A stretch of 64,000 nucleotides of DNA from Pseudogymnoascus destructans. Lineage: Eukaryota > Ascomycota > Leotiomycetes > Thelebolales > Thelebolaceae. The stretch lies in the NCBI RefSeq assembly GCF_001641265.1, contig NW_020167534.1, positions 682,001-746,000 on the forward strand, in the 5' to 3' direction. This document shows positions 54,648 through 64,000 of this stretch, piece by piece. The notes under the pieces are model-generated. The model saw only the letters and a list, made by a program, of their open reading frames with translations, did not search any database and was not told where the DNA came from. The position numbers and the translations under genes are program-made. The first letter of the stretch is position 1. Each line of letters opens with the position of its first letter.

Positions 54648-56299
54648 TTATTCATGCGCTTTCCTATCAAAGTTCTTCAGGTAAGGTGGTCGATCCACTA
54701 ACTCTAGGTCCGACGCATCAGCCCGTTCAGTACTATAAACATTCACTTCCGTTGACTTGAAAATCCCGCCAAAATTTTGGTTGTTACCAGAGTTCTCTGA
54801 GCGTTTGGAGCGATTGAAATATGAGCTTTTGTCGCTGCAATCGTATCCGGTCGAGTTGGCGGCGTCGCCGGATGACATCATTCTATTAAAGGCTGCATGT
54901 ATAGAAGGCATACAGGCAACGATGATGAAGAGGTCTGCCTCGATTGCGCACCAATAGATAGTAGGGGTATTATCATCTGCGGCCATAGTAAGCAATCCTT
55001 CACGGAGTCACTGGGATAGGTGGGGCATACATGTTGGATTTGAGGTTTTGGAAAACTGGACCAAGGCATGCAGTCGGGCGCAGCTAACACCGGTGATACT
55101 GAAGAAATGCCCGTTAGCATGAGACTAAAAGACAAGATGTCAATAAAATAGTTATTAGGTGGACTTACACAAACCCGACGCAGAACATAGACATGATATG
55201 GATCTTCTTCTCCAAAGACATGTGCAGTTTAGCAAGCATAGGTAGCGGAAGGCACAGAATAACCAGGTCTAGACCAATCTCAATACCGCCACGAACGAAG
55301 CTGAATAGATTCATATCGATAGCTCTAGTAGCAACCATCTCGCCTTTCCAGCCATTCCAAAAGAAGTTTATGGGCGTGACCGAGAAAATCATGCAGGACG
55401 TGTTTGCGATTCCGAAGGCAGTGACGAATACCATAAGACCCTTGACAAAGACCAAGGCCTTTCGGTCCACCATAATGCGGAGGTAAAAGGCGAGGATGGA
55501 AACCTGGCAGAAGGCCTCGGTGGTCATATAAAAGGGGTAGGCCAGATAGAGAAACTGCCTCATTGTCAGTCTCAATCAAACAATAGATTCATGCTATGGC
55601 TTACACGAAGACAGTTGGTAATTTGTGCAGGTGGCAAACCCCATATGTCTGTTCCAAACCCTTCCCTAACAGCTAGACGAGCAATTAACCAATGCTCATT
55701 TAGTTTCGTATTTAGGCTACTAACCAAGGAGGGCTGGAACTGTCATAGCCATGGATGATAACTAAAAGTCGGGAAGAGTCAGTACGATAGCAAGGAGAAC
55801 ACAGGAAACTTCATACTCCTGCCAGACCAACTAAATAATCATCCCAGCCTAGCTTTGCTTGTGTAGAAAATTGTCGATGAATCAGACGCAAAATGACCAT
55901 GACCCAAGCCATAACGCCAAAGGATACGGCGATTCCAGTTATTGTCGTGCCCTGACTGCGTATCGGAACACCACATGCCGCGTAAGTCTGGTTGGTGCTC
56001 TCTATACAACAATGTTAGATAGTGTTCGACGTTTGTAATCGATGAAAATAAGGGCTGTATGTTCACTTACGGAGATTTTCAACGACGGTGCAATTGCCAG
56101 CATTGCAAGCCGCGACAGTGTTGATGAATGGTGCGTCGAGGCAAAGACACCCAAGGTCAGTGGCCGAGCACGTTGTTGTGGGTAAAGCAGCCGCAAAGCA
56201 TAGCAACGCGCATTGAGGTAATTGACTCGGAAGATCCTGCTGGGCGAGGCAAGCCCTCAATAGGATTGTGCATGGTAATACGACACGAAGAAGCATCAT
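54648..56299 (-). CDS. CFEM-domain Pth11-like receptor (rhodopsin-type)
   Basis: Putative G-protein-coupled receptor of the Pezizomycotina Pth11 class, which senses surfaces or host cues in pathogens. Seven minus-strand exons: 56071..56299, 55817..56001, 55725..55761 (37 bp), 55605..55672, 55169..55554, 55031..55098 and 54648..54976; all junctions are GT-AG and in frame, 433 aa. Residues 1-19 are a signal peptide (first M of MMLLRVVLP). The CFEM domain has eight cysteines (CALLCFAAALPTTTCSATDLGCLCL...CNAGNC). Membrane segments include GIAVSFGVMAWVMVIL, VSILAFYLRI, VFVTAFGIANTSCMIF, IGLDLVILCLPLPML and AIEADLFIIVACMPSI. The typical LGWDDYLV and TPINFFWNGWKG motifs are present. The tail is Ser-rich. 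A fresh transposon sits just downstream. Confidence 0.9.
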
Positions 56300-57532
56300 T
56301 TCGTATGCGACTCTGGATGGTAGAACAATGGCAAAACGGTGCGCATGTGCTAAAGGTAATTGATAGATATATGGGGTCTGTCTGGTCTATCTATGTATTT
56401 AGGGGAGTTGCGGGGAAGTACTGAACTGTTGGTTACAGGCATGAACTATTGGTTGCAGGCATTAAGTGCCATACTTGTAACTAATAGTACAGGGAAATGG
56501 CAGTATATCTTAGGGGTGTTGGAAGATAATCTGACATCTTAAAGCTGCGCATGTATGAGGTCTGTCTAGTCTGTCTAGTCTATCTATGTATTCAGGGGAG
56601 TTGCGGGGAAGTACCGAACTGTTGCTTACAGGCATGAACTAACTATTGGTTGCAGGCATAAGTGCTATGCCTGTAACGAATAGTATAGGGAAATGGCAGT
56701 ATATATCTTAGGGGTGTTAGAAGATAATCTGACATCTTATACTCCGCTTTTTCAACACTAGTTTTAAGATATTCCTGTCAATACTTAGCCTTTATTAATG
56801 GCAATCGGAATAAGAAACTTTGCCACATAATTTCGGAGCCAAATACACTTGAACTTTGGCTAACTTATTATGTTATAGGTTTCCTAATTTTTGGTGAGAA
56901 ATGGGCTGGGCGACTCGTCTGTGTGGGCGACTCGCATGTGAAATACGCTGGAAGTTTTTCTTGAAGCTTACCCTACTAAACCACCGAGGCACCGCCCCGT
57001 GCCGTACACAAGGACCACCACCTAGCACGACAAATAATATCATCTTCCTATTAATTCCCTGGATAACATGTGATATGTCCTGGAAGAGGTTGTATAGAAG
57101 ACTATAATGTCTCCTTTTCCCAACTGTTGAGAAGTAATCATACGTTCGGGACGGAAGAGTTTGTTATTTCGGCCATGTTCTAAATCGCTCATAATATTCC
57201 CTTTTGCACTAGCTTTGCATTTCTAACGGACAAGCTATTTTGGCAACTAATACGTAGTTTGTCGTGCGACACGTGGGATTGGCATAATGGTTAACGGGAA
57301 TACTGAAGCCAACCCGCGTCTTGGCAAGGGATGTGCTAGGGTCGTGTTGGTATAGTGGGTCACCATCATTTTGTAATTTCGTGCTACTTAATAGCTCTGA
57401 ATAGAGTGTGTGTAATGTCGTTGAAGGCATTACTAAGTATTTGTGCAATAATCCCAACGTCGCTCGCTCATTTGCTTTTTCTTTGCTCATCCTCTTATTA
57501 CCTGCGATTGGAAGTCAAAATTTCAAGTCAGG
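56300..57532. other. 1.2 kb intergenic between receptor and P450
   Basis: Divergent region containing a tandem duplication (listed separately) and AT-rich sequence. No gene seen; a tRNA-like A-box string near 57282 lacks a B box. Confidence 0.55.
56341..56740. repeat. Tandem duplication of a ~200 bp unit
   Basis: Copy 1 about 56341-56546 and copy 2 about 56547-56740. Both begin gcgcatgt, contain ggggagttgcggggaagtac and aggcatgaact, and end gataatctgacatctta. They differ by small indels (a duplicated gtctgtcta, an extra acta) and scattered substitutions. Confidence 0.85.
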
Positions 57533-59459
57533 ATGGCTATTATATCACCTACTCTCACGGTATCCGTTGCCTGTGGTGTCCTCGCTCTGTACGTAATCAG
57601 TCGACTGTTGCGAGGTAAAGGTGATCGCCGATCACTACCTCCGGGTCCCAAGGGTCTCCCAGTCCTTGGGAATATCAATGACCTGCCTAAGCCCGGTGAG
57701 CCTGAATGGCTACACTGGCTAAAGCACAAGGAACTCTATGGTGCGTATCCATAATGGCAGTTTTACAATGTTCGACTGAGACAATAGCTAAAAATAAGCT
57801 ATGTGCCGCCTGTAGGCCCAATCAGCTCAATCACAGTCCTAGGACAGACCATGATCATCATCAACGACCCCGAAATTGCCTTTGAGCTCATGAGAGACCG
57901 GGCGGCCATACACTCTTCGCGACCTTATCAGAACTTTAGCTGCGATATGTATGCTTAGTCTAGTCATAGTTCTTCTAATAATGCTAACCCAGAAGCTAGT
58001 GTCGGATGGAAAAATGCAACAGCTATGAGCCCTTATAACGACGTCTGGAAGATCCACCGGAGGAATATTGCCAAGGTTGCCAGTACTAATACGTCCATCA
58101 AGATGTTCAATCGGGCCCAGGAGGTTGAGTCTGCGCATTTTCTACTCAACCTTTTGGATTCCCCGAATGATCTGTTCGATCACATGCGAAGGTAAGTTCT
58201 TACTCTGTCATATCCAGCATTGCATCAATCTGACTACGAGACACAGAGAAGCCGGCAGCGTTATTTTGAAGATTACATATGGCTACACAGCTGAATCCCA
58301 TGGCCGAGACCCCTTCGTCGACTTGGCCGGCGAGACCATGAAGGGATTTGCTGACGCCGTAGTTCCTGGCAAGTGGATGGTGGACGTCATGCCTTTCTGT
58401 AAGTTTGCACAAACAAAACAACATGGTACCTCTAACAGAAACAAGTAAGATATCTCCCAGATGGATTTCCCGGTACAGCATTCAAGGCCACCGGTCGTCA
58501 AATGGCCGATACGTTAAAGCAATGTGTCGACCAGCCGTACGAATTCGTCAAGCAACAAATGCGCGAGAAGAGACATAAGACATCTTTCCTGTCTCAGGCC
58601 ATTGAGGATATCGGCTCCGACGCAGGGATGGAGTTCGTACACAAGTGGTCGGCGCTCTCCCTATTTACTGGCGCAGCCGATACAGTAATCCATCTACACC
58701 TAAACTAATGAGGGTACTGCTAACTGTCTCATAGACTGTTTCCGCGCTAATGACATTCTTCCTCGCCATTGCTGTGTTCCCTGAAGTTCAGAAGAAAGCT
58801 GCAGAGGAACTCGACCGTGTCATCGGAAGTCGCCGACTTCCTATCAGCACAGACCGTGAAAATTTGCCATATATCATGGCAATTGTGAAGGAGACACATC
58901 GTTGGCATCCCATTGGGCCTATGGGCTTACCCCACGCCAGCAGCGCAGAGGACACCTGCCGAGATTACAGGATTCCCAAGGGCGCCATAATATTTGCCAA
59001 CGCTTGGTATGCGTCATGCTCGTGAACTTTTCGGAGGCACTCTGTCACTAACAAGAATACAGGTGGTTCACCCATGATCCTGCTGTCTACCCCGACCCTA
59101 TGACCTTCCGCCCCGAACGCTTCCTCGAAACCCCAACCCACAAACCAGAACCTGACCCACGTAACATCACCTTTGGCTTCGGCCGCCGCGTCTGCCCTGG
59201 CCGCTACGTCGCTGACAATGCACTCTTCATCACCATCGCGCAAACTCTTGCAGTATTCAGCATCGGGAAGCTCGTTGAGAATGGTAAAGTGGTGGAGCCA
59301 GAGGTCAAGTTTGAGCCCGGCATGGTCAGCCACCCTGCGCCATATCGAATATCGATCAAGCCGAGATCGAAGGTGCATGAGGAGTTGATTAAAGCGGCTG
59401 AGCAGGAGTACCCGTGGGAAGAGAGTGATGCAAAGGAGTTGGTGAATGTGAAGTGGTAG
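57533..59459 (+). CDS. Cytochrome P450 monooxygenase
   Basis: Membrane-anchored haem oxygenase resembling the O-methylsterigmatocystin-oxidoreductase-like fungal P450s. Seven exons: 57533..57740, 57816..57948, 58000..58191, 58247..58398, 58446..58684, 58735..59006 and 59063..59459, GT-AG and in frame, 530 aa. Features: N-terminal anchor (TLTVSVACGVLALYVISRLL), proline hinge LPPGPKGLPVLGN, WKNATAMSPYNDVWKIHRRN (C-helix W/R), I-helix GAADTTVSALMTFF with the oxygen-activation AxxDTT, K-helix KETHRWHPIG, PERF motif FRPERFLE, and haem loop FGFGRRVCPGR with the cysteine ligand. The third acceptor is the second AG (57999), since the first would give a stop. The substrate is unknown. The gene is intact; no backbone synthase is nearby. 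Confidence 0.92.
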
Positions 59460-59721
59460 ATGTTGAGTGTGTAGCCGCGTACTCTGGCGCGTAATTGATG
59501 TGACATGAGATAGGAATATCAACCCGCAAAATAAAGTTAGTCGTGTTTATTTGGACCTAGCTGTGAAGCAATATTGCGACGTTTATCATACTCATCAGCT
59601 GGTGCGTTTTTCAGGGTTGGATTATATTACCCCACATTCATTTATTCTTTGTGAGTTTGGATTTAAAAATATATGAAAATGATGGCTCCTCTCCTATGTA
59701 AATAATATACTAATGCAGCAA
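59460..59721. other. Convergent intergenic P450 / kinase relic
   Basis: 262 bp AT-rich 3' flank, no feature seen. Confidence 0.5.
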
Positions 59722-61563
59722 CTAGAATGTTTGTCTCTTCGCGGGCCACAACCACGCGAAGATATTAAACCCCGACGCTTTTATTTCAGTAATCGAAGTT
59801 GTTGGGTATCGAGGCTCTGCGGCAACAGCAATAGAAACAAGTGCATCCTTAAACGCCCTGGTCATATCATCATAAAGCTTATTTGTCCCTTCCGGAGACA
59901 TGTCAGTCCAAGTCCAAATCTTACCATCCTTCAATGGAAACAGGGCTCCTTCAAACACTTAAATTCCGGCGAAAACTCCTCCAAGACAGCCTCGAATCCT
60001 TTCTCCCCCATATCCGCCGTCTTGCGCACCTGCTGTTGCTTATGCTGTCTCCACTGCAGGAGCCGGCTTGTTCTGGGCAGTTCCTCGGCTTTGGTGCCGT
60101 CTTCTTCGCGTGGGCAGATGGCGATGAAGAGAAAGACGTAGAAGAAGGACTCGAGGTCGTGGCGGTAGGTGCGCGGGTTATTCTGAACGTGTGCTTCGAG
60201 AGCGCCGATGGCCATGAAGGGTGAAGTTCCTACCATAGAACCTTGAGGTGTTGGGCCGCGAGCGGTATCCCAGGCCGTGTCGAGATCAATAAGCATGCCC
60301 TTTGGTGACTCTGCCGAAGTTGTGGGAGGAACAATTATTATGTTGGAGGCTGCAATGTCCCTATGGAGGATGCCGCCATCTTGATACAGAGATCGATGAG
60401 CCTTGATGGCATCATGGAAGACCTCTAAAAGCTGATGGAGGTTCTCGTATTCGAAGATTGAAGTACCAGAGGACGAAATAATCAAGCAGCTGAATACAGT
60501 ACTGCGGTACCCAGGGCTCTTTGGGAGGTTGGGTCGGTTTTCCTCAAACGTTTCAAGCAGAGCCTTCGCACCGACGACTGCCGCGCTCGTCTCGTTTATT
60601 CTGCAGTCTCTTCTACATCTTCTGTATCCTTAAACTCTTGTGGCGAACCAAAGATTAGGCCGCTTCGGAGGTCCTCAGTTTTATCAATAAGATTGTAGCT
60701 ATGGAATTGAACAACCCCCCAGACATTCCTGTCCCGGACCCTTTTTAGCTGTTCTGCCTCTGGTTCATGCCACGGCGGCTTCCACTTGTATTTAACCACA
60801 AAATTCCATGGCGCCTTAGAAGATTCCCTGCCTCTATGGCATAAAAGGCTGCCTCTGGCGATGACTTCCTCGTCTCTGATGAAAAATGGCGGGGTCTCGA
60901 GGTACATCTTCCCTGTCACTTTTTTATTCTCATCCTCCACACAAACGTAGGTGCCCTCGCCGTCCTTCTTGCGGCCCCATTCTCGGTCATGCATGGAAGC
61001 GTAAGCAGCCATGATTGTAAGGAAGCGTTCTGGATGCTCTACGATATCAAATGGCTCGCAGCTGTAGGCCCCAGATCGATCGAACATCCAGCATTCCATG
61101 GTATTCCCGAAGAGATAAAATCCATGGACGAAAAGACGATCAGGCCGTCTGCTAAACATTGCACGAGCATGGCCAAAAAGTTCAAAAAGGCCATCTTTGT
61201 AATTAGAAAGTTCTCCGGGACGGAATACTCCAACCACTTCAGCTCGTGGTTCTGATTCCGTTATGGCGCTGAACAGGGCAAGGCCACCACTCGGACGTGA
61301 TGGCGACTTGCTAGGCAGTGTCTGAACTGGACAATATATCACACCCCTTCCATTCAGTTTCAACAGTTCTTGTAGCAATAGACATAGATCGATTGCGATT
61401 CTATCTTTGAGGCGCTTGTCTTGAAATCATCAAGGTCCACAGATGAGACGACCTTATCGTATGCAGAGCTATCGGTAGCAGCTGACGTAGATAGAAGGGT
61501 ACCCCGGTCACGAACCAGCGACTTGTCGTTGTCACGAGATGGCGTTGATGAACCTCTTCCCAT
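59722..61563 (-). pseudogene. FunK1-type fungal protein kinase with three frameshifts
   Basis: Relic of a FunK1 kinase, a family expanded in many fungi. It starts MGRGSSTPSRDNDKSL at 61563. The frame breaks near 61425, after which KDRIAIDLCLLLQELLKLNGRGV and the domain with ELFGHARAMFSRRPDR, LFVHGFYLFGNTMECWMFDRSG continue to about 60600; it breaks again there and resumes as SAAVVGAKALLETFEENRP and the kinase C-lobe: GGILHRDIAASNIII (HRD loop), GMLIDLDTAW (DFG position as DLD), GTSPFMAIGAL, YRHDLESFFYVF. A third break near 59945 precedes ALFPLKDGKIWTW and the end at 59722. Motifs are well preserved, so loss is recent or some breaks are sequence errors. Confidence 0.85.
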
Positions 61564-61857
61564 TGCTATAGGGGCGCTAGGGTGTATCGAGGTTGACGAC
61601 TGACGTTGGAGATAGTGGGCCTGTACGACCTATCAAAAACTCTAAAGGCGTTGTTGACTCCGCTTTCTCCCCCGCGTCTCTAGTTGTTTAAGAGCCTCGA
61701 TATGGAAGAGCCTCAAGGGGGCATAGCGCTAGGATATGATTGCCTGGGATCTCCCATTCGTGGGCGTGGGCGTGGGCGAGTATAGAGGCCAAGACTCAGT
61801 AATCCCGGTCGGTCCGATCCGCGTTATGAGCCTTGCCGAAGGGGGAAGGCACTATCC
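61564..61857. other. Left flank of the gypsy element
   Basis: 294 bp, no gene. Contains a short gggcgtgggcgtgggcg run at about 61760. Confidence 0.5.
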
Positions 61858-62171
61858 TGTCATGTTGTAATGCGCTGTACCAGGTGCTCTCACTAGTCCT
61901 AGTGAGAGCCGGGCCAGAGATGTGGGAGAGTGCAAGTATTTTACAGTCTTTGCAACTGTAAAGGACTTCTTGGCGAGTAGGGCAGTGGGAAGTCACGGGA
62001 AGGAATATACGTAGAATCCTGGTCTATTGATACGAAGACTGAACGCTGACCTTCCTCCGAAGGTCCGCGTTCCTACTATATAGTTCTACGTGTCCTGTCC
62101 GGACCGACATGCCTCCGTCTTGGCACTGGATGGCACGTGAGTATTGCCCGCACGTGATTCAGTTCGTGACA
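61858..62171 (-). repeat. 3' LTR of the gypsy element (314 bp)
   Basis: Read on the minus strand it starts tgtcacgaac (62171) and ends acatgaca (61858): short inverted ends TGTCA/TGACA. A TATA-like stretch (ctatatagtag) lies at about 62075. Target duplication cannot be checked because the 5' LTR is outside. Confidence 0.8.
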
Positions 62172-62186
62172 ATATCCCCCCCTTTG

Positions 62187-62441
62187 AGGCTCAAGCCCCT
62201 TTGAGCCCCCGATCCCGAGATTGCTCGGCCCGTATTGTAAAGTGTGGTGGTGGCCGCTTATTGAGCGAGGCACGCTTGGTAAGCAGAGCCCACCCCGCTA
62301 CGCGTTGTTGTTGTTGTTTTGGTTTGTTGTGGTGAACTTCCCACTTTCTGGCTTTGCTTCTCCTTTTGTTTTGACACAACCCAACTTCTTCACCACCCCA
62401 AAGCTGCACTCTCGCAGCAACCCCGTGACCTATGCGTGAGC
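62187..62441. other. Spacer between Pol end and polypurine tract
   Basis: About 255 bp inside the retrotransposon. Short frames only; a chromodomain would be expected here in chromoviruses but none is recognisable. Confidence 0.4.
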
Positions 62442-64000
62442 TTACTGCCTCTTGTGGTATGGTTCTAGCAATGACACGTGGAAGGTTGGGTGAATCCCCA
62501 TGTCCCATGGCAACTCAAGCCTATAGGCCTGCTTTCCAATGATCTCTACGATCTTGAAGGGCCCTACGAACTGTTTCGCGAGCTTTCTGTTTGGCCTCTG
62601 CAGCTTGATGTACTTTGTGGAAAGGAGGACCTGGTCCCCTATGCTATATTCCTTTGGCTTTCTTTTGAGATTGTAGTGCTTCGTCTGCAACTGCGCCGCT
62701 CGGAGCCAATGGTGCGCAAGCACTTCCCTTTACTCCTGTAGCTTCTGTATTCTTTCAAACGGCTCGAGTGCGTCCCCCTTTTGAGGGGTGTCAGCGACAC
62801 TCACGTCTGGCATACGAGGATCAAAGCCTTTTAATGCCCGGAAAGGTGTTGTTTGAATTGTCGAATGGAAGGAGTTATTATATGAGAACTGGGCGATGGG
62901 TAGGAGTACTACCCACTCATCCTGGGAGCTTGTGCAATACGACCGAAGGTAGTGTTCGATTGTTTGATTCTGGCGCTCAGTTTGTCCATCCGTCTGCGGG
63001 TGGAAAGCGGTGCTCAAACGCTGGCGAATCTTTAAGAAATAACAGAGGCAAGACCAGTAGCTACTTGTGAATACAGATCCCCTATCGGAGACAATTCCCT
63101 TTGGAATCCCGAACTCTGTGATAACGTAGCGGAGGATAAGCATTGCCAAATCATTGGCATTCACCGTCTTATTCGTTGCGATATATAAGGCGTACTTTGT
63201 GTATCGATCCACAACTACAAGTATGGAATCGTACGCCTTCTTCATCAACGGGTGAAGGCTTTGTGGGAGGCCCATTATGAAGTCCATAGAGATCTCTTCT
63301 CCTGGGCTGTTTGGTTGTGGAAGCGGCTGCAACTCGCCGTATGGGCGGTGACGCTTCACTACCATTTTCTGGCAGATTTGACAGGTCTTAACGTATTCCT
63401 TTACGTCCTCCCTCATTTTTGGCCACTTGTACTTCCGAGTAAGTAGTTCTGTGGTCTTTGCCATGCCAAAGTGACCTGCTAATGGGTCATCATGATGGAT
63501 TTGGAGGAGCTCTTCAATGAGGGCTGGGTCTCGAGGAAAGGGGATGATGCCTTCCCTCGAAAGGACCCCGCTTTCCTGATGAAGAGCCCACTCTCTCTCT
63601 ACACCTTCCGTCCGTGGACACCTCTTTGTCATTCGCAACGCTCGATCCTTCAAGAATGGGTCACCACTTTGGACTTGAACGATGAGCTTGCGAAGATCAA
63701 GGGATGGCTCCTCGTACGGTGCTTCTGTAGCTGCCTCTCGCATCACGTGACAGCGAGGCAGGAAAGCTTGCGTATCCTCTGCGTGCCCCTCACGGGGGTG
63801 CAGCTTTAACTTGTCCACTTCGTGGAGGATATCTTGGGTTACCGTTCGCTCGCCCGCTTTTGCGAAGACGGCGCGGATTCGAGTACTCTTTTGCGACGCA
63901 TCGCCCTCGCTGTTCTCTACAGCTTTGCTATAGCCACGGGCCAACTTCTGCTGAAGCATGGGTAACAACCCATCAAATGCTTGATGTTGCGTTTCGACGT
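62442..64000 (-). pseudogene. Gypsy Pol polyprotein C-terminal part (integrase), one in-frame stop
   Basis: The frame is open from the window edge. Integrase zinc finger HHCC: IHHDDPLAGHFGMAKTTELL...CQICQK. Catalytic core: SMDFIMGLP (first Asp), GIVSDRGSVFTSSYW (second Asp) and TDGQTERQNQTIEHYLR (Glu). The frame meets TAA at 62730-62732 right after the RIQKLQE helix, then continues in the same frame: REVLAHHWLRAAQLQTKHYN and the SH3-like GDQVLLSTKYIKL...KQFVGPFKIVE with HVSLLEPYH, ending at 62442. The stop stands where Gln is usual, a CAA-to-TAA transition. No chromodomain was recognised after it. Confidence 0.88.

Larger units (their letters stand above)
61858..64000 (-). mobile_element. Ty3/gypsy LTR retrotransposon, 3' half, runs off the right edge
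   Basis: On the minus strand: RNase H-integrase linker (from the edge), integrase, C-terminal domain, non-coding spacer, a polypurine tract directly before the 3' LTR (62172-62186, caaaggggggat type on the minus strand) and the 3' LTR at 61858-62171. Protease, reverse transcriptase, gag and the 5' LTR should lie beyond 64000. The gene order with integrase last is Ty3/gypsy. Confidence 0.9.

Noticed and set aside
57270..57350. tRNA-like string (ggcataatggttaac) resembling an A box
   Set aside because: No B box (GGTTCGANNCC) or acceptor stem could be found downstream.
57533..59459. P450 plus receptor as a secondary-metabolite cluster
   Set aside because: No polyketide synthase, NRPS, terpene cyclase or other backbone gene is seen in the window; two genes are not enough.

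Overview
The window is nuclear DNA of a filamentous ascomycete (Pezizomycotina). Evidence: genes with several short GT-AG introns (about 45-210 bp), a CFEM/Pth11-like receptor, a FunK1 kinase relic, an allantoate-permease-type MFS relic, an AidB-like acyl-CoA dehydrogenase relic, a pogo-type DNA transposon and Ty3/gypsy retrotransposon parts. Class-level placement (possibly Leotiomycetes) is a guess from gene style only.

Region 1 (1-8.7 kb) is dense housekeeping DNA: the 3' part of RPT3 (proteasome ATPase), cytosolic serine hydroxymethyltransferase, NOP56 (box C/D snoRNP), VPS4 (ESCRT-III ATPase, minus strand) and, divergent from it, prefoldin subunit 6. Region 2 (8.7-12.5 kb) is a 3.8 kb gene-free interval packed with simple repeats, leading into LST7/folliculin (12.5-13.9 kb). 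Region 3 (14.9-22.5 kb) holds an alpha/beta hydrolase, the divergent pair RPA34 (Pol I subunit) and GRC3 (rRNA-processing polynucleotide kinase) on one 228 bp promoter, and the vacuolar aspartyl protease PEP4.

Region 4 (23.3-41.3 kb) is a decay island. It contains broken copies of an MFS permease, an AidB-like acyl-CoA dehydrogenase, an acyl-AMP ligase fragment, a Zn-cluster-type transcription factor and an SRPK-like kinase fragment. Three solo LTRs with exact 5 bp target duplications lie here; two of them split the MFS and transcription-factor relics. Three genes in the island remain open: an intracellular trypsin-like protease with a complete His-Asp-Ser triad, an F-box protein and a small proline-rich membrane protein. 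The permease, dehydrogenase, ligase and regulator together look like a dead catabolic or specialised-metabolism cluster (inference).

Region 5 (42-52.2 kb) returns to conserved genes: SPT7 (SAGA bromodomain subunit), a VanZ-like membrane protein with a regularly spaced array of four CACGTG sites upstream, an alpha/beta hydrolase with membrane segments, and a large coiled-coil protein with a PP1-docking-like motif. Region 6 (52.6-64 kb) is accessory: a 2.0 kb pogo-type transposon (72 bp inverted repeats, TA duplication), a seven-exon CFEM/Pth11-type receptor, a seven-exon cytochrome P450, a FunK1 kinase pseudogene, and the 3' half of a Ty3/gypsy element (integrase, polypurine tract, 3' LTR) that runs off the right edge.

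Several conserved genes (RPA34, the 14.9 kb hydrolase, SPT7) have C-terminal frameshifts exactly at poly-G/C runs. Assembly homopolymer errors are the simplest explanation and should be excluded before calling them mutations.
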